64,000 nucleotides of DNA from UBA1847 sp942492205 (GTDB taxonomy: Bacteria > Pseudomonadota > Gammaproteobacteria > Steroidobacterales > Woeseiaceae), in contig CALODT010000001.1 of assembly GCA_942492205.1 (NCBI GenBank), positions 248,001-312,000 of the forward strand, written 5' to 3'. The position numbers were made by a program, and so were the translations under genes. Positions 35,988 to 43,657 of this stretch are shown in pieces. Under the pieces are notes generated by a model. It saw only the letters and a list, made by a program, of their open reading frames with translations, was not told where the DNA came from and made no database searches. Each line of letters starts with the position of its first letter. Position 1 is the stretch's first letter.

Positions 35988-37625
35988 ATGTCGGGAAGTC
36001 GTTCCTTTAAATTACTCGCAGCGCTTGCGCTGACGGCAGCGCTTGGCGCCTGTGACATCCAGACGTACGACGATGCTGTCGCGTCAATCCAGAACAACAC
36101 CCCGCCGCCTCCACCACCGCCTCCGCCACCGGGAGCGTCGTTCGGACCGAATTTCTCCGAGATCCAGGCCGGCCTGTTTACGCCCACCTGCGCAAGCTCG
36201 AGCTGCCATGGCGGGGGCAACCCGGCCGCGGGTCTGAGTCTCGAGGCGAGCAGCAGCCACGCCAATCTCGTCGGCATCGCAAGTACGCAGGATGCGGGCA
36301 TTCAGCGTGTGAACGCCGGCAACGCTAATACCAGTTACCTGATACAAAAGCTCGAGGGCACGGCAGCAACGGGCACGGTAATGCCGCCCGCCGGCGGCAT
36401 ACCGCAGGTGGACATCGATATGGTTCGCCAGTGGATCACGGCCGGCGCTGTCGATGACACGATTGTGGTGCTGAACCCGATCCAGGTTACTTCACTTACG
36501 CCGGCACCCAACGCGAATCTCGCTTCCCAGCCGGCGCAGATCATCGCCGGCTTCTCACGAGACCTGGACGTCTCGACGGTAAACGCACTGACGTTTACGC
36601 TGTTCGCCAGCGGCGGCGACGGCAATTTTAACAGCGGTAACGAAGTCCAGATCACGGCGGCGAATATCAGTGTGCCCGGTGGCAACCCGACCAGCGCGGT
36701 ATTTGACCTGACGGGCGTGACGCTTGCCGACGATACCTATCGCGTAACACTGCATGGCGACGGCGCTAACGTGATCATGGACCTGGATGCCAACGCGCTG
36801 GACGGCGAGTTCACGAATTTCCCGAGTGGCGATGGAACGGCAGGCGGTGATTTCATCGTGCAGTTCTCGATCACTACACCGGTCGCCGCGCCAATTCGGG
36901 TCGCTTCACTATCGCCAACGCCGAACGCCAATCTCACGGCGGCGCCGGCACAGATTACTGCGGGCTTCACGCGTGACCTCGACGCGACCACGGTAAACGC
37001 GTTGACGTTTACGCTGTTTGCCAGCGGTGGTGACGGCAATTTCAACAGCGGCAATGAAGTTCAGGTCACGGCCACGAGTATCACGGTGCCTGGCGGTAAT
37101 CCGTCAACCGCGATCTTCGACCTGACCGGCGCCAACCTGGGCGATGACACCTATCTCGTAACGCTGTATGGCGACGGCGCTGACGTGATCAGGGATCTTG
37201 ACGGAAATGCGCTTGACGGCGAGTTCACGAGCTTCCCGAGTGGCAACGGCGCAGCGGGCGGCGACTTCATCTCGCAATTTTCCGTGACCGCACCGATAGT
37301 GCTCGGCCCGACACTCGACCAGATTCAGGCGATCGTATTCTCGCCGAAGTGCGCCAGCTGTCACGCGGGTGCCGGCAGTACCAGCGGTATCGCCAATATG
37401 GACCTTCGCAACGCGGACGCCGCATTCAACACGCTGGTGAATATCGCCAGCGTTCAGGACGGTGCCGTTGTACGTGTCCTGCCAGGGCAGCCGGACAACA
37501 GCTACCTCGTGCACAAGATTGAGGGCGTTGCGCCAGTTGGCGGCATCATGCCGCCTACGGGCATGCTGCCAGCTGCCGAGATCGCTGCGATCCGCCAGTG
37601 GATCACGGATGGGGCCCTGCGCTAG
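35988..37625 (+). CDS. Lipoprotein with two c-type-haem-like motifs and duplicated Ig-like domain
   Basis: A 545-residue lipoprotein (lipobox ALGAC, Cys22) followed by a run of ten prolines, a cytochrome-c-like domain, two near-identical 138-residue Ig-like (SbsA/Big_5 type) domains, and a second cytochrome-c-like domain. The last domain has a proper CASCH haem motif; the first has CASSSCH (C68, C73, H74), a CX4CH spacing. Both end in MPP...WI.DGA-type patterns seen in planctomycete-type PSCyt1 domains. It may be a cell-surface electron carrier or sensor. The ATG at 35988 puts the signal peptide at the N-terminus; the open frame from 35916 is rejected. Confidence 0.75.
   Translation: MSGSRSFKLLAALALTAALGACDIQTYDDAVASIQNNTPPPPPPPPPPGASFGPNFSEIQAGLFTPTCASSSCHGGGNPAAGLSLEASSSHANLVGIASTQDAGIQRVNAGNANTSYLIQKLEGTAATGTVMPPAGGIPQVDIDMVRQWITAGAVDDTIVVLNPIQVTSLTPAPNANLASQPAQIIAGFSRDLDVSTVNALTFTLFASGGDGNFNSGNEVQITAANISVPGGNPTSAVFDLTGVTLADDTYRVTLHGDGANVIMDLDANALDGEFTNFPSGDGTAGGDFIVQFSITTPVAAPIRVASLSPTPNANLTAAPAQITAGFTRDLDATTVNALTFTLFASGGDGNFNSGNEVQVTATSITVPGGNPSTAIFDLTGANLGDDTYLVTLYGDGADVIRDLDGNALDGEFTSFPSGNGAAGGDFISQFSVTAPIVLGPTLDQIQAIVFSPKCASCHAGAGSTSGIANMDLRNADAAFNTLVNIASVQDGAVVRVLPGQPDNSYLVHKIEGVAPVGGIMPPTGMLPAAEIAAIRQWITDGALR
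36478..37305 (+). repeat. Tandem duplication, 414-bp period, inside the haem-like lipoprotein gene
   Basis: Two copies (about 36478-36891 and 36892-37305) encode the paired Ig-like domains; the stretch around TFTLFASGGDGNFNSGNE is identical in protein and differs mostly at third codon positions. This points to an old, selected duplication. Confidence 0.85.
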
Positions 37626-37715
37626 CTGAACGCTGGCACGATCAAGAATTTTTCATCCCAGGTCTGAGTTCTTTTCGTTTGAGGCCATCTCTCGACTTGC
37701 CTATCGTGCACCTGT

Positions 37716-37736
37716 CGGACCCGAGTGCCGGGTCCG
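37716..37736. repeat. Hairpin in leader of small gene
   Basis: Perfect 8-bp arms CGGACCCG and CGGGTCCG around the loop AGTGC. It lies 40 bases upstream of the ATG at 37776 and 90 bases after the lipoprotein stop. No T-run follows, so it could be a leader structure or a weak transcript end. Confidence 0.5.
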
Positions 37737-37775
37737 GCGAGACGTTTATCAGCACCTGGCCCCGGAGAGAGACCC

Positions 37776-37991
37776 ATGTTTTCCCAAACCCAAGCTGCGC
37801 GTGACGCTTACACACTGAGCCTCGGCGGGATGACGGCGATCACTTCGTTCGTTGCCGCGCCAGTTGTCGCGGCCGATCGAATCAACGCTGCGAGCGACGC
37901 TCGCGTGAAAGCGATGCGCGTGCGGAGCAGCAGGGCGTCGCGCCGCTGGCAGCATGCGAACCGGCCACCTGCTTACTGGTGCTGTGCATAA
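37776..37991 (+). CDS. Small protein, unknown
   Basis: A 71-residue frame preceded by CCCCGGAGAGAG, a good ribosome-binding site. It has a mildly hydrophobic middle (GGMTAITSFVAAPVVAADRI), then a very basic region (ARVKAMRVRSSRASRRWQHA) and ends PAYWCCA. It may be a small regulatory or membrane-associated peptide. The next gene is an orphan LacI headpiece 66 bases downstream on the same strand. Confidence 0.45.
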   Translation: MFSQTQAARDAYTLSLGGMTAITSFVAAPVVAADRINAASDARVKAMRVRSSRASRRWQHANRPPAYWCCA

Positions 37992-38057
37992 CAGCAACTC
38001 AGCAGACGCGGCCGCAGGGCCGAGTCTTCATTACCGATCACCGGGACCCCTATCAAA

Positions 38058-38255
38058 ATGCCAAACGCAACCGTATTCGACGTCGCCGAACTTGCCGGCG
38101 TTTCAATTAAAACTGTTTCTCGGGTTGTGAACTGCGAGCCCCACGTGCGTCCCGCGACAAAGGAACGTGTCGATCGGGCAATAGTAGCGCTCGACTATCG
38201 ACCTGACGAGGCGGCGCGACGGCTTGCACGCCATCGTGTGTCGCGCACCTACTGA
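38058..38255 (+). CDS. Stand-alone LacI-type DNA-binding headpiece
   Basis: A 65-residue protein equal to the headpiece of LacI-family repressors: helix-turn-helix TVFDVAELAGVSIKTVSRVV, then HVRPATKERVDRAIVALDYR and the hinge-like AARRLARH. It stops right after the hinge, so the ligand-binding and dimerisation core is missing. No remnant of that core remains in the 23 bases before the convergent channel gene. It is either a decayed regulator or a functional mini-repressor. Confidence 0.8.
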   Translation: MPNATVFDVAELAGVSIKTVSRVVNCEPHVRPATKERVDRAIVALDYRPDEAARRLARHRVSRTY

Positions 38256-38278
38256 CTCGAGATTTTTCCAAGCCGCAT

Positions 38279-39223
38279 CTATCGCAGGTCTTTGCCGCAG
38301 TGCGGACACTCGCTGCGCACGCTGTGCCTGGCCTGGTGCATGATGCTGTCCAGCAACTGCAGGGCTTCGTCGCTGTCTAACCCCAGCTCCTTTCGAAGTT
38401 TCTCGAGCTGCCAGCGCTCGGTTTCGTCGATAACGCCGTCCTTCAGGAACGCCTGCGCATAGTGGTTGTACTGCTGCTTGCGATCCCTGATGTTCTCGGC
38501 GAAACCTGAAGCCAGTATCGCCGCTGGCAAAGCGATCATGCCGATACCGATCAGGCCGATCAGCCCACCGAACATCTTGCCCATCGTGGTAATCGGTATC
38601 ACGTCGCCGTAGCCAACCGTGGTCAGCGTTACGATGGCCCACCACATGGAATCCGGCATGCTGCCGAACGTTTCCGGCTGTAACTCGTTCTCGAGCAGGT
38701 AGATTCCGCCGGCGGAGATGACCAGCATCATCAGCAGCACAACCAGTGCCGCAAGCAAGGCATCGGCTTCTTTCTGAATCACGTCCAGTAGCGCGCCCAA
38801 CGCCGGTGAGTAACGCGTGAGCTTGAACAGGCGCAGCAGCCGCATTACGCGCAGGAAACGCAGGTCTATCGCCATGTACAGGCCGAGGTAGAAAGGCAGG
38901 ATGGCAAGCAGGTCGATCAACGCGATAGGGGTCAACATATAGCGCAGGCGGCCGCGGATCGGCGATCTGTCCTTGGCCTCTTCGAGGTCGATGCTGCTCC
39001 AGAAACGAGCCAGGTACTCGATGGTAAAAATCACAACGGAGAAGACCTCGAAGTACCAGAATGCCCTTTGGTATTGCGCGTAAACCGGGCCAACGGTCTC
39101 AAGAAAGATCGCGACGACGTTCAGCGATATCAGCAGGATAAGCACGAGGTTGACAATTTGGCTCGGACGGTCGGTGTAGTAGCCCGGTTCGAGCACCTCT
39201 GCCATGCGTTTACGTAGTCTCAT
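38279..39223 (-). CDS. Voltage-gated K+ channel-like protein
   Basis: A 314-residue inner-membrane ion channel with a six-segment layout: S1-S4 (S4 has regularly spaced arginines, DLRFLRVMRLLRLFKLTRYS), pore loop with the K+ filter TTVGYGD, and S6 (IGLIGIGMIALPAAILASGF). The C-terminus (about 250-314) is a cytoplasmic helix followed by an unusual CPHCGKDLR tail, half of a zinc ribbon. It lies in a group with CorA and MscS, all serving ion and osmotic balance. Start ATG at 39223; Met at 39205 is an alternative. Confidence 0.92.
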   Translation of the reverse strand: MRLRKRMAEVLEPGYYTDRPSQIVNLVLILLISLNVVAIFLETVGPVYAQYQRAFWYFEVFSVVIFTIEYLARFWSSIDLEEAKDRSPIRGRLRYMLTPIALIDLLAILPFYLGLYMAIDLRFLRVMRLLRLFKLTRYSPALGALLDVIQKEADALLAALVVLLMMLVISAGGIYLLENELQPETFGSMPDSMWWAIVTLTTVGYGDVIPITTMGKMFGGLIGLIGIGMIALPAAILASGFAENIRDRKQQYNHYAQAFLKDGVIDETERWQLEKLRKELGLDSDEALQLLDSIMHQARHSVRSECPHCGKDLR

Positions 39224-39421
39224 CGCCTTTCCCGACCCCTGCGCTGCGTACCAGTCTGAATTCTACATGGACAAGAGATACTACTTTGCCCGCATTTCCT
39301 CGGCTCGCCGGCTGGCTTTGTTATCGCTTCGCACAACGGTAGTGAAGGGCCGCAAGGAACGGTCTGGCCAGGCAGCCGGCGTAAAATGCTGCGCTAACGG
39401 ATGTTTCCAGAATCAGTGGCC

Positions 39422-39427
39422 TATAAT
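39422..39427 (+). promoter_or_regulatory. Candidate -10 box for corA
   Basis: An exact TATAAT 38 bases before the corA ATG. No convincing -35 box at the right distance, so support is partial. Confidence 0.4.
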
Positions 39428-39465
39428 GACGCGCAGCTCGCATCGGCCCTTCGAGGACATCAGCA

Positions 39466-40539
39466 ATGGCCCTGTTTAACAAGAACTATCACCCCGCCGG
39501 CACCGCGCCGGGCACCCTGATCCAGAAAACACCTGACGGTCGAAGGCCGTTGCGTATTCGACTGATCGACTACAACGCCGACGAGCTAACCGTGCTCGAC
39601 TCCGCAACGGCCGAGGATTGCGAGCCTTACCTGAGCCGTGAAACGAATACCTGGGTGCACGTCGAAGGCAGCCCGACGGAAGATGCCTTGCGCAAACTCG
39701 GGGCAGCATTTGGACTGCATGCGCTGGCACTCGAAGACGTACTCAATTCTGGCCAGAGGCCCAAGGTGCAAGAGTTTTCAGACCACCTGTTCATCGTCAT
39801 GAGTTTACCGGCGGCGACGGATGAAATGGTCGAGGTCCATCAGCTTAGCCTCTTTGTTGGCGGCAACTTCGTTATTAGCTTTTGCGACGCAGACTTCTCG
39901 ACCTTCACGCCCATCATTAACCGCCTCAAGGTAGTTGGTGGGCGCATACGAAACCTTGCCACCGACTACCTCATGTATTGCCTGCTCGACCTTGTCATTG
40001 ACCGGGCATTTCCGGTGCTCGAATCTTTTGGTGTGCAGCTCGAGGAGCTCGAGGAGCAGATTCTGTATTTCGCGGACCAGGAATCGCTGGGGGAGATCCA
40101 CCAGATTCGGCGCGAACTAATTCTTCTCAGGCGCAACCTCTGGCCGCAGCGAGAAGTTATCAATCAACTGCTGCGGGATGACAGCCCGCTTATTCGCAGA
40201 GAAACCGAACTTTACCTGCGCGACTGCTACGATCACACTATACAGGTCATTGATTTGCTGGAGACCTACCGCGATATGGTTGGCAGCCTTCTCGAGATTT
40301 ATCTGTCGAGCGTCAGCAATCGAATGAATGACGTGATGAGGGTATTAACGGTGATTGCGACAATCTTCATTCCGCTGACGTTTATCGTCGGGGTGTACGG
40401 TATGAACTTCGATCGCGACGCCGGGCCCTTGAGTATGCCCGAGCTGGATGAGCCGCTCGGCTACGTGTTCGTATGGCTTGTAATGCTATTGATTGCCGTC
40501 GGCATGGGACTGTTCTTTCGCAGCCGCAAGTGGTTCTAG
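39466..40539 (+). CDS. corA: CorA-family magnesium/divalent cation transporter
   Basis: A 357-residue CorA protein, which forms pentameric channels for Mg2+ (or Co2+/Ni2+/Zn2+ in relatives). The long N-terminal soluble part (about 1-295) includes the acidic/helical funnel and willow helices. Two C-terminal membrane helices are joined by the signature loop YGMNFDRD (GMN motif); the first membrane helix is VIATIFIPLTFIVGV. GAGG lies upstream of the ATG. The MscS gene follows after 40 bases, so they are probably one transcript. Confidence 0.93.
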   Translation: MALFNKNYHPAGTAPGTLIQKTPDGRRPLRIRLIDYNADELTVLDSATAEDCEPYLSRETNTWVHVEGSPTEDALRKLGAAFGLHALALEDVLNSGQRPKVQEFSDHLFIVMSLPAATDEMVEVHQLSLFVGGNFVISFCDADFSTFTPIINRLKVVGGRIRNLATDYLMYCLLDLVIDRAFPVLESFGVQLEELEEQILYFADQESLGEIHQIRRELILLRRNLWPQREVINQLLRDDSPLIRRETELYLRDCYDHTIQVIDLLETYRDMVGSLLEIYLSSVSNRMNDVMRVLTVIATIFIPLTFIVGVYGMNFDRDAGPLSMPELDEPLGYVFVWLVMLLIAVGMGLFFRSRKWF

Positions 40540-40579
40540 CTGAGCCAGTGTTTCGCTGCTAGCGGTGCGGAGGCCTGAT

Positions 40580-41473
40580 ATGGATGATCTTTTTAATTTT
40601 ATCGGTAGTCTGAACCTGCCGCTGCGGCTCATTATCTTTGCCGGCATTGCTGTTGCGACGCACCTTGTTGTTATCGTCTTGCGGCAGCTGGTGAAGAATG
40701 TGTTTCTCGGTGATCATCTGCGACGGCATCAGAAGCTGCGTTCGATCGGCACGCTGGCGACAAGCGCCGTTGTCTTTAGCCTGTATTTCTTTGCGGTAGG
40801 ACTGATTCTTCGCGAGTTTGGCGTTTCGCTGACCGCCTATCTTGCCAGCGCCTCTGTGCTTGGCCTGGCAATCGGCTTCGGCTCGCAGGGTATCGTGCAG
40901 GACGTAGTGACCGGCCTGACCTTTATCTTCTCCGACCTGATAGACGTTGGTGACCTGGTTGAGGTGTCTGGCCAGACCGGTCTGGTCAAGGCCATCACGA
41001 TGCGTTTTGTAGAGCTTGAGAACGCCATGGGTGCGGTCGTGTTCATTCCGAATCGAACCATCAATAACGTCATCAACTACCCGCGCGGCTACCTTCGCTG
41101 CATCGTCGATATAACGCTTCGCGGTTCGGAGCAAGCGCGCAGCGCCATCGAGGCCACCGCGCTGAACACAATGGGCCTGGTCCCACAGCAGTTTCCCGGT
41201 ATTTGTGTAGTGGCGCCCTCCAGCGAGGGGCGCATGAAGTTCGATGCGGGCAAGGAAATACTCAGGATAAAGTTCCGTATCTGGCCGAACCGTCAGCAAC
41301 CTATTGAAACGACTTACTACCAGGAACTGCTCGCCGAGATACGCAGCGTCGATGCCGAGTACATGCCATGGATGGTCGCGATCAGCTACGAGGTGGAAAA
41401 AAGAGCGGTCAAGACGCACGAATCGTGGCTCTGGAAGCGCAAGGTAGCCAAGGCGCAGAGCCGGCAGCACTGA
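40580..41473 (+). CDS. MscS-family mechanosensitive channel
   Basis: A 297-residue small-conductance mechanosensitive channel that opens under osmotic downshock. It has three N-terminal membrane helices, with the pore-lining helix rich in Gly/Ala (LASASVLGLAIGFGSQGIVQDVVTG), and the beta-domain signature (IDVGDLVEVSGQTGLV; VFIPNRTINNVINYPRG). A GGAGG six bases before the ATG at 40580 decides the start over an in-frame GTG at 40565. Downstream of corA in the same direction. Confidence 0.92.
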   Translation: MDDLFNFIGSLNLPLRLIIFAGIAVATHLVVIVLRQLVKNVFLGDHLRRHQKLRSIGTLATSAVVFSLYFFAVGLILREFGVSLTAYLASASVLGLAIGFGSQGIVQDVVTGLTFIFSDLIDVGDLVEVSGQTGLVKAITMRFVELENAMGAVVFIPNRTINNVINYPRGYLRCIVDITLRGSEQARSAIEATALNTMGLVPQQFPGICVVAPSSEGRMKFDAGKEILRIKFRIWPNRQQPIETTYYQELLAEIRSVDAEYMPWMVAISYEVEKRAVKTHESWLWKRKVAKAQSRQH

Positions 41474-41567
41474 GCCCGCCCGGTCCAGGGCGCGGAACCG
41501 CCAGGTGACCCGGCCTGCCGCTCGATAGCCGCCCGTGAAGATATGCGTCATCCCGCAATATATCGAT

Positions 41568-41596
41568 TTTAACGAATATTGTAAGTCATTTATACT
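41568..41596 (+). promoter_or_regulatory. Possible promoter upstream of DUF2061 gene
   Basis: A clearly AT-rich patch (about 41555-41605) contains TATACT at 41591-41596 with TTTAAC at 41568-41573, 17 bases apart. The -10 is good, the -35 weak. Confidence 0.35.
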
Positions 41597-41659
41597 ATTT
41601 TACAGATCACTCATCGTTGTTTAGGGTAACCATCATCTGCAACTACCCGACGTAATCCG

Positions 41660-41908
41660 ATGTCTCGCGACCTTGCCAAAACCCTGTCCTTTGCCTGCCT
41701 GCACCTGATGGTCGGCTTCACGGTGACGTATGCCTTCACGGGTTCGATCGCCATCGCGAGCGGCGTGGCGCTCGTCGAGCCGCTCGTCAACACCGTCGTT
41801 TTCTACTTTCACGAACTTGGCTGGCGGCGGAAGGGACACTCGCCGCGAGACAGCGCCAGCGAACATCACTGGGCGCCATTACGCGACCCATGCGCTCCCT
41901 CTTTCTGA
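41660..41908 (+). CDS. DUF2061 membrane protein
   Basis: An 82-residue protein with two membrane helices and the DUF2061 pattern: SRDLAKTLSFACLHLMVGFT at the N-terminus, then ALVEPLVNTVVFYFHELGWRR, close to the family hallmark of Glu before the second helix and His-Glu near its end. Function unknown. The flavoprotein gene starts 24 bases downstream, so it may share a transcript. Confidence 0.8.
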   Translation: MSRDLAKTLSFACLHLMVGFTVTYAFTGSIAIASGVALVEPLVNTVVFYFHELGWRRKGHSPRDSASEHHWAPLRDPCAPSF

Positions 41909-41932
41909 TCACCCGACTTCAAGGACAAAGAC

Positions 41933-43339
41933 ATGATCGAACGTAATGTTGACGTTGCCATCATTGGCGCCGGATCTGCCGGCCTTGCCGCCTATCGCGC
42001 GGCTGTGGAGTGGACCGATCGAGTGCTGATGATCGAGGGAGGCCCCTACGGTACGACCTGCGCGCGCGTCGGCTGCATGCCCAGCAAATTGCTGATCGCC
42101 GCGGCTGAAGCGGCACACGCGGTGACAGAAGCCCCGGCCTTTGGTGTCACTGCGAACGGCCCGCAAGTGGATGGCAAGGCCGTTATGGCGCGGGTGCGCA
42201 GCGAGCGAGACCGTTTCGTCGGTTTTGTCGTCGAATCGGTAGAAAACATCCCTGAAAAACACCGCATGCGAGGTTTCGCTCGTTTCCTTGACGATCAACG
42301 CCTGGTCATTGACGATAGCACTGTCGTTAACGCGAAACGAATCGTCATCGCAACCGGCTCATCTCCAAGCTATCCACCGTTTCTTGCCGAGCTGGGCGAT
42401 CGCCTGCTGGTGAACGACGATATTTTCGACTGGCAGGATCTTCCCCGACGTGTTGGCGTGTTCGGACCTGGCGTCATTGGCCTGGAGCTCGGCCAGGCAC
42501 TGCACCGCCTGGGCGTCGAGGTACTCATGTTTGGTCTGGGCAACCTGGTTGGACCACTGACCGACCAAAAAGTACGGGATGCCGCCAGGGCCATTTTTGC
42601 CGAGGAGTTTTATCTCGACGCCGATGCCGACGTGCGTTCTGTGCAGCGCACGCGCGACGGTGTCGCTATCGACCATGTCGATCTGAACGGCAATGACGTT
42701 ACCACCGACGTCGACTTCGTTGTTGCCGCAACCGGTCGCCGCCCGAACGTCGACCAGCTTGGCCTCGAAAATACCACGCTGCCACTCGATGCACGTGGAG
42801 TGCCGCTTTTTGACAACGAGACGCTCCGTGTTGGCAATACGCCTGTCTTTATCGCCGGTGATGCAACGCACGACAAGCCGCTGCTGCACGAAGCCGCGGA
42901 CGAGGGCCGGATTGCCGGCAGCAACGCTGGTCGTTATCCAGACGTACAGCGCGGCTTGCGTCGCTCCGAGCTCGGCGTCGTTTTCTCCGACCCGCAGATA
43001 GCCATGGTGGGCAGTAGCTATGCGAGCCTCAATCCAAACGATATTGTCATCGGCGAAGTGTCGTTCCAAAACCAGGGCCGCAGTCGCGTCATGCTAAAGA
43101 ACCGGGGAATGCTGCGCGTTTACGCGGAAAAGCGCAGCGGGCACTTCCTGGGTGCCGAGATGGTTGGGCCCCGCGCCGAGCACATCGCCCACCTGCTGGC
43201 CTGGTCGCACCAGTCGCACATGACGATCAGTCAAATGCTCGCGATGCCGTTCTATCATCCGGTCATCGAGGAAGGATTGCGTACAGCGCTCCGCGATGCG
43301 TGCCACCAGCTCAGCGATTGCGCCCTGAAAGCGGCCTAG
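41933..43339 (+). CDS. Class I pyridine nucleotide-disulfide oxidoreductase (dihydrolipoyl dehydrogenase-like)
   Basis: A 468-residue FAD-dependent enzyme. The N-terminal FAD motif is GAGSAGLAA; the redox disulfide is Cys43/Cys48 in GTTCARVGCMPSK; a NAD(P) motif follows (VFGPGVIGLELGQAL), then the second FAD contact (PVFIAGDAT). Dimer-interface His442 (FYHPVIEEG) is the catalytic base. The redox loop carries T-A-R-V in place of the usual residues of Lpd (GGTCLNVGC), so the natural substrate may be a different disulfide or quinone. Stand-alone, not next to 2-oxoacid dehydrogenase genes. Confidence 0.88.
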   Translation: MIERNVDVAIIGAGSAGLAAYRAAVEWTDRVLMIEGGPYGTTCARVGCMPSKLLIAAAEAAHAVTEAPAFGVTANGPQVDGKAVMARVRSERDRFVGFVVESVENIPEKHRMRGFARFLDDQRLVIDDSTVVNAKRIVIATGSSPSYPPFLAELGDRLLVNDDIFDWQDLPRRVGVFGPGVIGLELGQALHRLGVEVLMFGLGNLVGPLTDQKVRDAARAIFAEEFYLDADADVRSVQRTRDGVAIDHVDLNGNDVTTDVDFVVAATGRRPNVDQLGLENTTLPLDARGVPLFDNETLRVGNTPVFIAGDATHDKPLLHEAADEGRIAGSNAGRYPDVQRGLRRSELGVVFSDPQIAMVGSSYASLNPNDIVIGEVSFQNQGRSRVMLKNRGMLRVYAEKRSGHFLGAEMVGPRAEHIAHLLAWSHQSHMTISQMLAMPFYHPVIEEGLRTALRDACHQLSDCALKAA

Positions 43340-43657
43340 GCGAACCAAGCAGCGCGAACGCAGCAGTCCGCGCTTTGCTCTGTCGCAACGCCGTGGGAAA
43401 TCAAGTGGCACGGTGCTCATGGCACGAAATTCTGCGCCCGTGACTTTCACCAACGTTACAGTATGCATGCGCGCAACGGCCCAGCGTTGCTGTCCGTCTG
43501 CGACCGGTCTATGCTAGCGAAGCGGACCGATCCGAAAACAACATCAATGACGGCCCGCACTGAATACGCCGCACGCGGCTCACGAAAAAGAAACGATACG
43601 GCGAAGCTGCAGTTCGGTCGACCATTCAATTCGGCAAATACAGGGGCGCCAACGTCG
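43340..43657 (+). other. Intergenic stretch carrying the defence-operon promoter
   Basis: About 320 bases between the flavoprotein gene and the TIR operon. It holds a candidate sigma-70 promoter (43487-43515). The reading frame of the TIR protein stays open back to 43463 but this stretch looks unstructured and I read it as leader. Confidence 0.45.
43487..43515 (+). promoter_or_regulatory. Candidate sigma-70 promoter for TIR/STAND operon
   Basis: TTGCTG (43487-43492) and TATGCT (43510-43515) with 17-base spacing. Transcription would start near 43522, leaving a leader of about 135 bases before the ATG at 43658. Confidence 0.45.

Noticed and set aside
43463..43657. N-terminal extension of the TIR protein frame
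   Set aside because: Ser/Arg-rich, starts upstream of the candidate promoter; kept only as a less likely alternative start.
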